NCBI GenBank assembly: GCA_963824805.1
Contig: CAWGQZ010000001.1
Location: 4,077 to 68,076, forward strand
Direction of reading: 5' to 3'
Length of the DNA stretch: 64,000 nucleotides
Source of the DNA: DATBAT01 sp963824805
GTDB taxonomy: Bacteria > Acidobacteriota > Terriglobia > Terriglobales > Acidobacteriaceae
Shown here: positions 27,380 to 38,454 of the stretch, piece by piece
Position numbering within the stretch: the stretch's first letter is position 1
Layout: each line of letters begins with the position of its first letter
Notes under the pieces: generated by a model
Seen by the model: the letters and a program-made list of their open reading frames with translations, nothing else
What the model was told of the DNA's origin: nothing
Databases searched by the model: none
Position numbers and translations under genes: made by a program

Positions 27380-28357
27380 CTACTCAGAAACGGTATGCTC
27401 TTCGCTCTGGGCACGAAGAACACGATCAACTGAGTAGGGCGCGCGGCGCGAGGGCTCGTGGTAGTGGCGGACCTGCATTTCGCCGAGCAGTCCGACCGCC
27501 AGGAGATTCAATCCAGCCAGCAACAGCACTGCGGCAAAGATAATCAGCGGACCATGGTTCAACATCACGGGAGTGTGGTGAAGGAATTTCTCCATCAGCA
27601 GCCACAGGCTCACAGCCGATCCTGAAAAGATGCTGATCATTCCGAGCGTTCCAAAGAAGTGCAGGGGACGCGAAAGGTAGCGAAGCAGAAATCGAATGGT
27701 TATAAGATCGAAAAACACCCGGAAGGTACGCGAGATTCCGTAATGCGAAACCCCGCGCTGACGGTTCACATTGCGAATAGGGACTTCACAAATGGTCGCT
27801 CCGTGCCACGACGCCAGAGCGGGAATGAAGCGATGCAACTCCCCATACAGCGGCACCTGTTCCAGAATGTCGCGACGGTAGGCCTTGAAGGTGGTTCCGA
27901 AATCGTGAATATCGACACCGCTGAGCTTCGACATCAGCCAGTTGGCGCAACGTGACGGAATGCGGCGCATCCAGAGATTGTCGATGCGTTGCTTACGCCA
28001 CCCACTGACAATGTCATAGCCTTCGGAAATCTTTTCGATGAAGCGGGGAATGTCCGCGGGGTCGTGTTGCAGATCACCGTCCATGGCGATGACATACTCG
28101 CCACGGGCATGGTCGAAACCGGCCGCTAGTGCCGAAGTTTGCCCGAAGTTTCGTCGTAAGCGAACGACTGTCACCCGACTATCCACCGCTGCGATTTCAC
28201 GCAACATATGGAAGGTGCGGTCCGCCGATCCATCATCGACCAACACGAGTTCAAACGTTTCACCATTGGTCTCCATGGTCGCCTTGAGGCGATCATAGAG
28301 GTCGGTGACGTTTTCCTGCTCGTTATGTAACGGGACGACGATGGAATACTTGGGCAT
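27380..28357 (-). CDS. GT2 polyprenyl-phosphate sugar transferase (DPMS/GtrB-like)
   Basis: 325 residues. GT-A domain: YSIVVPLHNEQENVTDLYDR, nucleotide-sugar region LVDDGSADRTFHMLR, metal-binding DGDLQHDPADIP and the acceptor region GWRKQRIDNLWMRRIPSR. Two C-terminal membrane helices (about 232-255 and 268-292) anchor it. It attaches a sugar to undecaprenyl or a similar phosphate for later transfer outside the membrane. Gene is alone between the SMP-30 and Tricorn genes, same strand. Confidence 0.92.
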   Translation of the reverse strand: MPKYSIVVPLHNEQENVTDLYDRLKATMETNGETFELVLVDDGSADRTFHMLREIAAVDSRVTVVRLRRNFGQTSALAAGFDHARGEYVIAMDGDLQHDPADIPRFIEKISEGYDIVSGWRKQRIDNLWMRRIPSRCANWLMSKLSGVDIHDFGTTFKAYRRDILEQVPLYGELHRFIPALASWHGATICEVPIRNVNRQRGVSHYGISRTFRVFFDLITIRFLLRYLSRPLHFFGTLGMISIFSGSAVSLWLLMEKFLHHTPVMLNHGPLIIFAAVLLLAGLNLLAVGLLGEMQVRHYHEPSRRAPYSVDRVLRAQSEEHTVSE

Positions 28358-28419
28358 TAGTTGATTATACGGCGGTATTCCGCCACGAGCGACGACCTTT
28401 TTTTCAAACTCCCTTTTTG

Positions 28420-31400
28420 CTAAAAACCTGGCCCATCCGGGTACGCCGGAAGATCCGGAGGCCGAGGCGGCAAGACTTTGGGATTTGCCTGTATCTGCTT
28501 CATCACCTCTTGAATCGCCCGTTCAAGTTGCGGATCCTGGCCCTTAACCACCGCTTCAGGACGGTTCTCGACCACGATATCCGGCTGAACGCCATGGTTT
28601 TCAACCACCCATTTGCTGTCGAGCCCGTAGCGTGCAAACTCAGGCCGGGTAACGTAGCCGCCATCCATTAGCGGAATTTGTCCGCGAATCCCACGAACCC
28701 CGCCCCAGGTTCGCTGTCCGATGAGCGGCCCGAGCTTGTAGTACTTAAAGTAATAGCTGAAGATGTCTCCGTCTGAGGCCGCGTAGCTGTTGGTTACACA
28801 GGCCATATACCCATGGAAAACGTTTGGTGGCACGGTGGTGTTTTCCCAGTTTCGCGCGGAACCCATGCCTGACAGAACTCGCCGCAGGCGCTCAAAGATC
28901 AACTGATCGACGAAGCCGCCCCCGTTATAACGAACGTCGATGATCATTCCCTGCTTGCGAATCTGCGGGAAGTACTGCTTCACAAACTCATTCAGCCCGA
29001 CCCCGCCCATATCCGGGACATAGATGTAGCCCACCCGTCCGTTGGTGGCGTCGGAGACTTTTTTGCGGTTAGTTTCGATCATATTGAGCTCGCGAAGACT
29101 GAACTCGTCCGCAATCGGCCTGACCTGGACTTTGCGGGCCCCGTCCTCAGAAGCAGTCGCATTCACCGTCAGCGTGACCGCTTCATTGGCGGTATTGACG
29201 AAAGCCTCGTACAAATCTTGCGGCAATCGCAGATCGCGTCCGTTGACCGCGATCAGGTAGTCGCCTTCCTTAACGTTGACTCCCGGTTCGGTAAGTGGAG
29301 AGCGAACCTTACGTCCCAGTTTTCTCCGGGATAGATCTTCTTGAAACGATAGCGGCCGCTCGCCTTGTCGACCTCGTAGTCTGCGCCCAGCAGGCCCTCG
29401 TTAACCGGATGTTGATCCGGAAAATCGCCTCCGCCGACATAGGTATGGGAGTTCGAAAGCTCGCCAATCATTTCTCCGAGTACATAGGTGAGGCTGTAGC
29501 GGTCGGCAACGTAGGGAACGAGTGCAGTGTACTTGTCTCGGATCGCCTCCCAGTTAACGCCGTTCATGGATTTCTCAAAGAAAAAGTCCCGCTCCTGCCG
29601 CCATACTTCGTTGAAAATCTGTTTCCATTCCTGCGGGGGATCGACTTCGGCCCGCAGGCCGGTAAGCGGCACCGCTCCGTCGCCCACTTTCTTGGGCTGG
29701 TCACCCGGTTTAGCGTCGATGATGCCGTAGACGTGGGCCGCATCGTGATTGCCTTCGCCTTCGTAGATCAACTTCGATCCGTCGAAGGAAACCGCAAAGC
29801 GTTCCACGTTTTCGACCAGGACTTTATTCTTCCGTTCCTTCAAATCGAACGCGTGGACCGCCGATGATTCGCCCGGAATAGGCCCGGACAGACCTTGCAC
29901 CGGCGTGGTGGAGTAGTATAGAAACCCCTTGGCCGCGGCAAAGCCACGAATCACCGACGGTTCCATCGGAAGCGCCACGATTCGGTTCTGGATTCCCTCC
30001 AGATCAATCTGGAAGTCCCTTGCCTTTTCCGCCTCTTTGGGCGCTTCCGCCGGTTTCGGCGTCTTGTCCGAAGGCTCGGCTTTGGCGCCTTTTCCTTCTT
30101 TCTTTTCCTTTTCTGGCGGAGGCGGCGTCAACTCGTCTGGAGCACCCGGCTTGACCTGCGCCTCGTCGCTGAGCACAGGGAAAGGTGAGGGCTCATCCTT
30201 TCGCAGAGTCGCAATGTACACCCTGGTCGTCTTCGGATTCGCGAACTCGAAGTCGATATTTCCCAGTACTTCATTGAAATCACGGTCGGAAAGGAAATAG
30301 AGATACTTGCCATCCTGGTCGAAGAGTGGCAAGTTGCTGTTGGTCATGCTGTCGGTCACCGGGGTGCTCTTCTTGTCGGCAAGTGAGTAGACATAAACGA
30401 TGCTGTTGTTGTTTTCGGCACCTTTGTCGTAGGTGATCCACTTGCCATCGGGAGACCAGGCATAGTTCTGAATCTCGGCGTAGCGTGAACTGTCGACCTG
30501 CACGGGCGTCTTCACATCGATATCGATATACCAAAGCCGCAGATCTTTATCACCCCAAGCCAGTTTCTTGCTGTCCGGCGACCACACCGGGACGAATTTG
30601 AAGCCCTTGTAGCCGCTGGTGACTTGCCGTTCCTTGCCCATCCCGTCTTGTGGCGCGAGGTAAATTTCGTCCTCGCCGGTGCGGTCGGAAACGTAGGCGA
30701 TCCAGCGGCCGTCGGGCGACCAGGCTACCGATTTTTCCCGGATACCGGGTGTGCGGGTCAGATTGCGAGCGCTGCCTTCTTTCGCCGGGGCTGTGAATAC
30801 GTCACCGCGCGCGGCAAATACAGCGCGCTTTCCTTCCGGCGAAATATCGAAATCAGTAATCAGCTTGCCGACGCTGGCCCAGTGCTTAAGAGTTTGGTCC
30901 TGCTCGCTGGACAAAGTGATCGTGAGTTTCTTCGGCTGGTTCGATTGCAGGTCAAAGGTGTAAAGATAACCGCCATTTTCAAAGATGATGGAATCCCCGC
31001 CCAGGCTCGGCCACATCACGTCGAAGTCGGTGAAGTGAGTGAGTTGGGCGATTTGCCTGGAAGAAAGATCGCAGCTGTAGAGATTGAGCCTATGTTCGGA
31101 CCCCCGGTCGGACGTGAAGTACACCATGTTCCCGTGCCACATGGGAAAGGTGTCGGTCCATTCCGTATGCGGCAGATCTTCTGACGTATTGGCTTTCAGA
31201 TCATAGAGTGTGATGCTCTGCGCCAAGCCACCTGTATAGCGCTTCCAGGTGCGGAAATTTCGGAAAATCTGGTTGTATGCGATTTTCGTGCCATCTGCTG
31301 AGAAGGTTCCGAGGCCTCCTTCTTTCATGGGCAAAGGCTCGGGGATTCCGCCCTCAAGGCTTACGCTGAACAACCGTTTGGTCCATCCGTTCGTGGTATC

Positions 31401-31823
31401 GCGCACCGACAGGAATACGATTCGGCTGCTGTCCGGGGTCCACGTCACCACTTGATTGTGGACTCCCATGCGCTCCCGCAAAGACTGGGCCGCTCCCTGA
31501 TAGAAGGTGAGTTGCCGAGGTTGCCCGCCTTCGGCGGACATAACATAAACATTGAAGTTGCCGTCGTACTCACCTGTGAATGCGATCCATTTGCCGTCGG
31601 GAGAAAACTTGGGAAACAGTTCGCGTCCCGGGTGGGTCGTGATCCGACGTGCCATGCCGCCGGCACTCGACGCCAGCCACAGATCGCCGCCATACATGAA
31701 AGCGATTTTGTCCTGATGGATGTCGGGGAAGCGCAACAGCCGGCCCTCCTCCCTCGGTTGCCCAAGCGCCAAACTGGTTAATATCAACAGACATAGGCCT
31801 GCCATCTTGGTGAATGAGGACAT
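28420..31823 (-). CDS. Tricorn-like S41 protease, one frameshift
   Basis: About 1,135 residues after correcting a one-base loss near 29313. Start ATG 31821-31823 opens a signal peptide (MSSFTKMAGLCLLILTSLAL). Six- and seven-bladed propeller repeats follow (SAGGMARRITTHPGRELFPK, KFSPDGKWIAF, WSPDGRWIAYVSDRTGEDEI). A Lys/Glu/Pro-rich linker lies at about 570-620, then a helical C1 region, a PDZ (GVNVKEGDYLIAVNGRDL) and the S41 core with catalytic Ser in NSYAASDGDIF. Archaeal Tricorn trims proteasome products; in Acidobacteriota secreted versions probably digest external peptides. The S9 peptidase gene is divergent 290 bases away. Confidence 0.92.
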
Positions 31824-31957
31824 CCTTAACTCCTGCGGGGATCGAGATTTTCGAGGCCGGAAATACACTGCCATGGAAAAGGAACTGAGATTTTAGCAGC
31901 TTCGGCTTTAACACACACAAAACAACTTCGGACCGTTTCGATGGTCCCCAGGCTATA

Positions 31958-32040
31958 ACCACGAAGCCACGAAGGTTAACGAGGGAAAACATTTCTGGCC
32001 ATGACAGCAGTACTTCGTGGATATTCGTGCCCTTCGTGGT
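31958..32040. repeat. Inverted CCACGAAG / CTTCGTGG repeat
   Basis: ACCACGAAGCCACGAAGG at 31958-31975 and two CTTCGTGG-type blocks at 32013-32040 face each other between the divergent Tricorn and S9 genes. Similar CACGAAGG-rich short repeats are widespread in intergenic DNA of soil bacteria. Could fold as a long hairpin in RNA or be a worn repeat element. Confidence 0.5.
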
Positions 32041-32077
32041 AGAACGGTTTTAGCCGCACGTTCTCACCGCAATCCCC

Positions 32078-32083
32078 TATAAT
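32078..32083 (+). promoter_or_regulatory. -10 element ahead of the S9 peptidase gene
   Basis: Perfect TATAAT 31 bases before the ATG. No good -35 is placed 16-18 bases upstream, so the assignment is weak. Confidence 0.3.
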
Positions 32084-32114
32084 TCTTCGCTGGCAAAAAT
32101 CATCTTCCTAAATC

Positions 32115-34040
32115 ATGCGAACCAAATCAGGCTTCTTGTTTCCAGTAGTCCTTCTGGCAGCGCTATGCAGTGCGCAAACCTCGACCGACAAAATCCGTCT
32201 TACGCCCGAGCAAGCCATTTCCGAAAGAAAAATCAAAGATCTTCGTCCTTCCCCCGATGGTACGCGGGTTGCGTTCACCGTTTCTGAACCCGCGAAGGGG
32301 ACGGAACACCACAGCCATATCTGGATTTATCTCGCTGCATCGCGTGAGCTACGTCAGTACACCAACTCGAGCAAAACCGAGAGCACCCCGCGCTGGTCGC
32401 CCGACGGTAAAAAACTGGCATTTCTTTCGGAGAAGGATGAGTACAAGCAGATTCTCATCATGCCCACTGACGGGGGCGAGGCATTGCCCTTCACCGAAGG
32501 CAAAAGATCGGTCGACGATTTCGAATGGTCGCCAGATGGAAAGTGGATCGCCTTCCTGGCCAAAGATCCGAAAACCGAGCAGGACGAGAAGAAAGAAAAG
32601 GAGAAGGACGACGCCCGCTCCGTCGATCGCGACGACAAGCGCACCCACCTGTGGCTCGCCGACGCAGCATCAGGCAAGGCCCAGAAGATCGGCGGCGCGC
32701 CCTGGGAGTTCAGCGAGCTGCAATGGTTTCCGAGTGGCGATCGCCTGGCGGTAATAGCGACCGACCATCCCGAATCAGACCAGGAAACAAATCGGATCTT
32801 TGCCCTCAATATTCCCGATGGGAAGATGCAAGAACTGTCCTCCCCGCGAGGATCATTCAACACCCTGAGGGTTTCGCCCCATGGACAGCAGATCAGCTAT
32901 GTCGGGTGCCGGGTCGATGGTCCCGCTCCGCATGATCTTTTTTTGCAGCCAGCGAGCGGCGGTGCAGCTGTAAATCTCACCGCCAAGAGCATCGATCGTC
33001 CGATCCAGGCTTACGAATGGCGGAGTGACAACAAGATGCTGGCCCTAACGCAGGAATGGATTTCGTAGCCAGTTCAACGTGGTGGATGCTTCCGGACACG
33101 CCGAAGCCTTAGCTGCGCCCGAAATGAGCGTGGAGGCAATCGGTCTGTCTAGCAACGGGCCCATATTTCTTGCGGGCGGAACGACAACCCAGCCCCAGGA
33201 ACTGATGCAATGGGACGGCGCGTCCGCGCCCCAGTCCGTGTCTCACTTCAATGATTCGTTTGCCAAGGTCGCATTGTTTGCGCCCGAATTTGTCCGCTAC
33301 AAGAGTTTTGATGGCAAGGAAATCGAAGCCGCTCTACTGAAGCCGGCCAATTATGACGGTAAGTCCAAGGTACCGGCTGTTCTGGTCATTCACGGCGGCC
33401 CGACAGGCAATTATGAAGATGCATTCGAGGCATGGGGACAGTTGTTGACCAGCGCTGGGTATGCGGTGCTCTATCCCAACGTGCGCGGGTCAACCGGATA
33501 TGGCTACGACTTCATGGTCATGAACCGGGCGGATTGGGGCGGCGGTGACTTCAAAGACGTCATGGCCGGAGCCGACTACCTCGTGAGCCGGGGTATTGCC
33601 GATCCCAATCGTCTCGGAATTGCGGGCTGGTCATATGGTGGTTACATGGCGGAGTGGGCAATCACGCAGACCAGCCGATTCAAGGCTGCCGTTTCGGGCG
33701 CTGGAATGTCGGATCTGGCGCAGGAGTACGGCACCGAGGAACATCCTTCCTACGACGAATGGTTTTACGGATTGCCTTACGAAAAGCCGGAGGGTTTCCG
33801 CAAGAGTTCCCGATCAACTACATCCGCAACGCCCACACGCCGACCTTGATTTTGCAGGGTGAGGCCGATACGGTCGATCCCCTTGGACAGAGTCAACAGT
33901 TGTATCGAGCGCTGAAGCGATATGGCGTTCCCACGGAGTTGGTAGTTTACCCGCGTGAGGGACATCCCATTCGCGAAGAGAAGCACCAGCTGGATCGTCT
34001 GAACCGGGTCGTGGCTTGGTTCGACAAATATCTGAAATGA
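32115..34040 (+). CDS. S9 prolyl-oligopeptidase-family peptidase, two frameshifts
   Basis: About 640 residues once shifts near 33062 and 33812 are corrected. Signal peptide MRTKSGFLFPVVLLAALCSA, an N-terminal propeller (DLRPSPDGTRVAF, TPRWSPDGKKLAFLSEKDEY, FEWSPDGKWIAFL) and a C-terminal alpha/beta hydrolase. The nucleophile Ser is in GWSYGGYMAEWA; Asp lies in EADTVDPLGQ and His in REGHPIREEKH. It cleaves oligopeptides, probably acylaminoacyl- or dipeptidyl-type, in the periplasm. A charged Lys/Glu insert sits near residue 160. Together with Tricorn and the amidase downstream it forms a peptide-use block. Confidence 0.9.
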
Positions 34041-34056
34041 GTTCTGGAGTTAAACC

Positions 34057-35691
34057 ATGAGCAAACAGCTTGGCGGTTCGCGCCGGCGCTTTCTTAAATC
34101 CACTCTTGTCAGCGGAATCGCGGCGGGGGTTGTGCCAGCGCTTTCCGCAGCCAGAGCATTTGAGCCGCAGAGAGCGGATCCGTCCAACGTTCCATCGTTC
34201 GAGTATGACGAGTCAACCGTCGCCGATCTTCAGGCCGCGATGACCACTGGCAAAGAGACGGCTCGATCATTGACCGAGAAGTATTTGGCGCGCATCGATG
34301 CTATTGACAAGAGCGGCCCCGCAGTGAACAGCGTTATCGAAGTCAATCCCGATGCAGTTTCTATCGCGGACGATCTCGACAAAGAACGAAGAGCTCAGAA
34401 GCCACGCGGACCACTGCACGGCATCCCTGTTTTGATCAAAGACAATATCGACACCTCCGACCGCATGCAAACCACGGCGGGATCATTGGCACTGATCGGA
34501 TCAAAGCCAGTCAAAGACTCATTTGTGGCGCAGAGGCTGCGCAAATCCGGTGCGGTTATTCTAGGCAAGACGAATCTCAGCGAATGGGCCAACATGCGCT
34601 CCAGCCACTCGGTCAGCGGATGGAGCGGACGCGGCGGACTCACCAAGAACCCCTATGCCCTCGATCGCAACGCCTGCGGATCCAGCTCTGGCTCCGGCGC
34701 AGCCACTGCGGCCAACCTGTGCGCGATGGCAGTGGGCACAGAGACCGACGGCTCGGTCGTCTGCCCTTCCTCGTTATGCGGTCTGGTGGGCATTAAGCCG
34801 ACACTAGGGCTGCTTAGCCGTTCAGGAATTATTCCCATCGCCCACAGTCAGGACACTCCTGGTCCCATGGCAAGAACCGTGCGCGATGCCGCGATCCTGT
34901 TGACCGTTCTTTGCGGAGTCGATCCGATTGACAAAGCCACAGCCACCAGTGCGGGCAAAGCCGCGCCCGACTATACGAAATTTCTGGATCCGAATGGCTT
35001 GCGCGGAGCCCGCATCGGGGTGGCTAGGAAATATTTTGGATTCAGCGATCTTGTCGACAAACTGATGGAAGATGTTCTGGCGGAGATGAAACGTCAGGGC
35101 GCGGTGATCATCGAACCTGCAGACCTGCCGACCCACGGCAAATTCGGAGACACTGAATTTACCGTGCTGCTCTATGAATTGAAAGCGGATATGAACGCGT
35201 ACCTGGCGGCGAGGCCCGATGCGGAGGTCCACACGCTAAAGGACCTGATCGACTTCAACAATCGCCATGCCGAAAAAGAAATGCCTTATTTTGGCCAGGA
35301 TGATTTCATCAAAGCCGAGGCGAAAGGCTCCCTCGCAGACAAAGAATATCTCGATGCCCTTGCAGCGAACCATCGGCTGTCGCGAGAGGAAGGAATCGAC
35401 GCTGCCATGAACAAAGATCGGCTGGATGCAATCGTAGCGCCCACTGCGGGTCCGGCATGGATCACCGACCTTCTGAACGGAGATCACGTCGGAGGAGGCA
35501 GTTCCGATGCCGCCGCGGTGGCAGGATATCCCGATATAACCGTGCCCGCGGGAATGATCTCCGGTCTGCCGGTTGGACTTTCATTCTTCGGACGGGCCTG
35601 GAGCGAACCGACGCTGCTGAAAATTGCCTATGGATTTGAGCAGGCCACCAAGGCGCGCAACCCGCCAAAATTTATCGCCGATTCGCGCTAG
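34057..35691 (+). CDS. Tat-exported amidase (amidase-signature family)
   Basis: 544 residues. The N-terminus SRRRFLKSTLVSGIAAG is a twin-arginine signal (SRRRFLK), so the enzyme folds inside and is exported. The Ser-cisSer-Lys triad is visible: Lys in GIPVLIKDN (about 128), Ser in TETDGSVVCPSSLCGLVG and the glycine/serine-rich CGSSSGSGAATAA region. The family ranges from peptide amidases to GatA; the Tat signal and lack of gatB/C argue against tRNA amidation. ATG 34057 follows the S9 gene by 16 bases, so the two are probably one transcript. Confidence 0.93.
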   Translation: MSKQLGGSRRRFLKSTLVSGIAAGVVPALSAARAFEPQRADPSNVPSFEYDESTVADLQAAMTTGKETARSLTEKYLARIDAIDKSGPAVNSVIEVNPDAVSIADDLDKERRAQKPRGPLHGIPVLIKDNIDTSDRMQTTAGSLALIGSKPVKDSFVAQRLRKSGAVILGKTNLSEWANMRSSHSVSGWSGRGGLTKNPYALDRNACGSSSGSGAATAANLCAMAVGTETDGSVVCPSSLCGLVGIKPTLGLLSRSGIIPIAHSQDTPGPMARTVRDAAILLTVLCGVDPIDKATATSAGKAAPDYTKFLDPNGLRGARIGVARKYFGFSDLVDKLMEDVLAEMKRQGAVIIEPADLPTHGKFGDTEFTVLLYELKADMNAYLAARPDAEVHTLKDLIDFNNRHAEKEMPYFGQDDFIKAEAKGSLADKEYLDALAANHRLSREEGIDAAMNKDRLDAIVAPTAGPAWITDLLNGDHVGGGSSDAAAVAGYPDITVPAGMISGLPVGLSFFGRAWSEPTLLKIAYGFEQATKARNPPKFIADSR

Positions 35692-35884
35692 TTCTCATTA
35701 AGACAAGGCCACTCGATAAATCCGTTGTCATTCTGAGCGAGCGAGGAATCCTTAACCAACTATGTTTCCGGCGGCAGGAACCCTTCGCAGAGTGCGCTCC
35801 TCAGGGTGAATGGGAGGGTTCGCGGAAAAGGTCACAACCTTTGAGCCAAGTCGCGGTGATATCGCCACGATCGACAAGAAGCCA

Positions 35885-37390
35885 CTACTTAAGAGTCTGC
35901 GCCAGCGGCGGCACCGAGTGGTTTGCAACAGTCGCAGGCGGCAGATTGCGTAACTGCCGCGCCCGCTCGTAGACACGAACATACTCTCTCGCTGACGCAT
36001 TCCAGGAAAAATCCTTCGACATTCCGTTGCGCATTAAGGTCAGCCACGAAGCCTGGTCGCGATGGGCGTGCAATGCTTCCTTGATGGTCAACAGCAGAAC
36101 CTCTCCGTTGTAGTCGGTAAACTTGAAACCCGTTCCTCTTCCCGTACGCTGATTCCAAGCCTCAATCGTGTCTTCCAGTCCGCCGGTAGCTCGCACGATG
36201 GGCACCGTCCCGTATTTGAGGCTGTATATCTGGTTTAGCCCGCAAGGTTCATAACGCGACGGCATAAGGAACATGTCGCTGCCAGCTTCCACTTTGTGCG
36301 CCAATGCATTGTCATAGGCAACTTTAACCGCGATCTTTTGCGGAAATTGCTTATTCAACCGCAGGAACATCTCTTCGTACAGCTTGTCCCCCGCGCCCAA
36401 AGCCACAACGGTCAGATCCTCACGCGCCAGGCGATCGGCTATTTGACCAATCAGGTCGAATCCCTTTTGCGCAGCAAAACGCGAAACGATACCGATCACC
36501 GGCAATTTGGGATTCGCACCGGTCATTCCAAAAGCCGACAGCAGATCAAGCTTGCATTTCGTCTTGCCGCTCAAATCATCAGGCGAATACTTGGCTGCGA
36601 TGTGTTCATCCGTCTCAGGACTCCATTCGTCGTAATCCACCCCATTCAAGATCCCCGATACAGTCGCCGCCCGGTCACGCAGGACGCCTTCCAATCCAAA
36701 GCCAAATTCTGAGGTCTGAATCTCCTGGCTATATTTTTTGCTCACGGTGGTTACGAAATTGGAGTAAACCAGCGCACCCTTCAGAAAATTCACCTGTCCG
36801 AAAAATTCCATCTTCACAATCGTGAACAGGTCCCACGGCAGAGTAAGCAGCGGCAGCGTATCCGGCGAAAACAAACCTTGGTAGCCAATGTTGTGGATAG
36901 TGAATACCGTTGCTACCTGGGCGAAGGCCGGGTCCTCGGCATACTGCGTCCGCAATAACACCGGCACCAGAGCCGATTGCCAATCGTGGCAGTGGAAGAG
37001 GTCGGGCACTCCGAGAACCTTTGACGCCTCAAGTGCAGCCCGGCAAAACATGGCAAACCGTTCGGCGTTATCGGTGTAATCCCCAGCTGACGTACCATAG
37101 AGCCCGTCTCGATCGAAAAATGGTGGATACTCTATAAAGTAATAACTGATCCCGGAGTGATTGCCGTCGCTAACCACGGAGCAGAAGCGGTAGCGGTCGT
37201 CGAACGGAATCGTAACGCTGCGCACAACCGTCTGGGGATTTACGAGCTTGGTTTGCCGGTACCGCGGCAAGAAGACGCTCACCTGATGTCCGGCGGCCGC
37301 CAAAGCCCGGGGCAAAGCGCCTACAACATCGGCCAGACCACCTGTTTTCGAGAACGGAACGCATTCGGAGGCAACAAACGCAATGTGCAT
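35885..37390 (-). CDS. glgA: Glycogen (starch) synthase
   Basis: 501 residues. The ADP-glucose site SKTGGLADVVGALPRAL near residues 14-30 and the second nucleotide-binding end (MPSRYEPCGLNQIYSLKYGTVPIVRATGGLEDTIE in parts) define GT5 GlgA. ATG 37388-37390 has GAGGAG six bases ahead. It extends alpha-1,4-glucan from ADP-glucose in the cytoplasm. No other glg gene is in the window. The 190 bases after it hold nothing recognisable. Confidence 0.96.
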   Translation of the reverse strand: MHIAFVASECVPFSKTGGLADVVGALPRALAAAGHQVSVFLPRYRQTKLVNPQTVVRSVTIPFDDRYRFCSVVSDGNHSGISYYFIEYPPFFDRDGLYGTSAGDYTDNAERFAMFCRAALEASKVLGVPDLFHCHDWQSALVPVLLRTQYAEDPAFAQVATVFTIHNIGYQGLFSPDTLPLLTLPWDLFTIVKMEFFGQVNFLKGALVYSNFVTTVSKKYSQEIQTSEFGFGLEGVLRDRAATVSGILNGVDYDEWSPETDEHIAAKYSPDDLSGKTKCKLDLLSAFGMTGANPKLPVIGIVSRFAAQKGFDLIGQIADRLAREDLTVVALGAGDKLYEEMFLRLNKQFPQKIAVKVAYDNALAHKVEAGSDMFLMPSRYEPCGLNQIYSLKYGTVPIVRATGGLEDTIEAWNQRTGRGTGFKFTDYNGEVLLLTIKEALHAHRDQASWLTLMRNGMSKDFSWNASAREYVRVYERARQLRNLPPATVANHSVPPLAQTLK

Positions 37391-37551
37391 TAGTTACTCC
37401 TCGAGGGAGGCGGTGTTCTGAAGCGCATGCTATAGGCACGCTATCATAGAGCAGCCAGTGCATGCAGCAGTGGCTTGCGCCGTGGCCGTGACCTTGGTCG
37501 TCAGCAAAACGACCGAGGCCAAAAGACCAGGGAACATCAAAAAGAGGGTGA

Positions 37552-38425
37552 ATGCCGAAAGTGGTGGACGCGCAATCCAGTAATCGTAAGCCCAAACTCG
37601 GGCAGCATTTCTTAACCGATCCGGGGGCTGCACTGCGCATCGTCGAGGCGCTGGGCGAGCTATCGCAGCGAACCGTCTTCGAGATAGGTCCAGGCCGCGG
37701 GGTGCTGACCTCTCTGCTGGCGCGACGTGCCCGGCGGCTTATCGCGGTCGAACTCGACCGGGTGCTGGCTGCTCAGTTGCGGATGAAATTCGCCCTCACC
37801 CCGAATGTAGAGATCATTGAGGCCGACGTTCTGGCGGTCGATCTCAACAGCATTTTTGGGCCAAAGCCAGGTAGTACACGACCTGGTCTTGAGCTGACCT
37901 TAGAGCCGGTTCGTGCGGTTGGCAACATTCCTTACTACATCACGTCAGAACTTTTGCTACGCCTGTTCGAGCACCGGCAATATTTCGAGAGCATGGTTCT
38001 AATGGTGCAGGACGAGGTCGCCGACCGGCTATCCGCCAAGCCCGGCAACAGCGAATACGGATTGCTCTCCGCCACGGCCCAACTTTATTCGCGCATCGAA
38101 AAGCTATTCTCGCTTCCACCATCGGCATTCGGACCACCGCCCAAGGTGCACTCTGCTGTAATCCGCCTAACCCTCGAACCTCGTTTAGGAAAGCCTCGAT
38201 GTTCCCGAGGGGGCATTCGTGGACTTCCTGAAACTCTCCTTCGGTCAGAAGCGAAAAACTCTGTGGAACAACCTAAGGACATCGTACGAACCCGCCACCC
38301 TGCGGGCCGCTCTGGAAAAGGTGCGGATCAAGCCGACTGCCCGCGCGGAGGAGTTGTCTTTGGAAAAAAATGCCGCGCTATTCCGCCTGCTTCCACCGCC
38401 TAGCTCCGGCGCCGTGGGGGCGTAG
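37552..38425 (+). CDS. rsmA: 16S rRNA dimethyladenosine transferase, one frameshift
   Basis: About 290 residues after correcting one shift near 38190. KPKLGQHFLTDP opening, SAM-binding FEIGPGRGVLTSLLARRA, acidic DRVLAAQL region and the catalytic NIPYYITSELL motif are all in the first frame. The family C-terminus (VDFLKLSFGQKRKTLWNNLR) continues in another frame to a TAG at 38423. It methylates A1518 and A1519 of 16S rRNA. The gene is normally intact in bacteria, so the shift is likely an error. It is divergent from glgA. Confidence 0.93.
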
Positions 38426-38454
38426 CGCCGTTCGGTCGACTTGTTCGAGAGACT

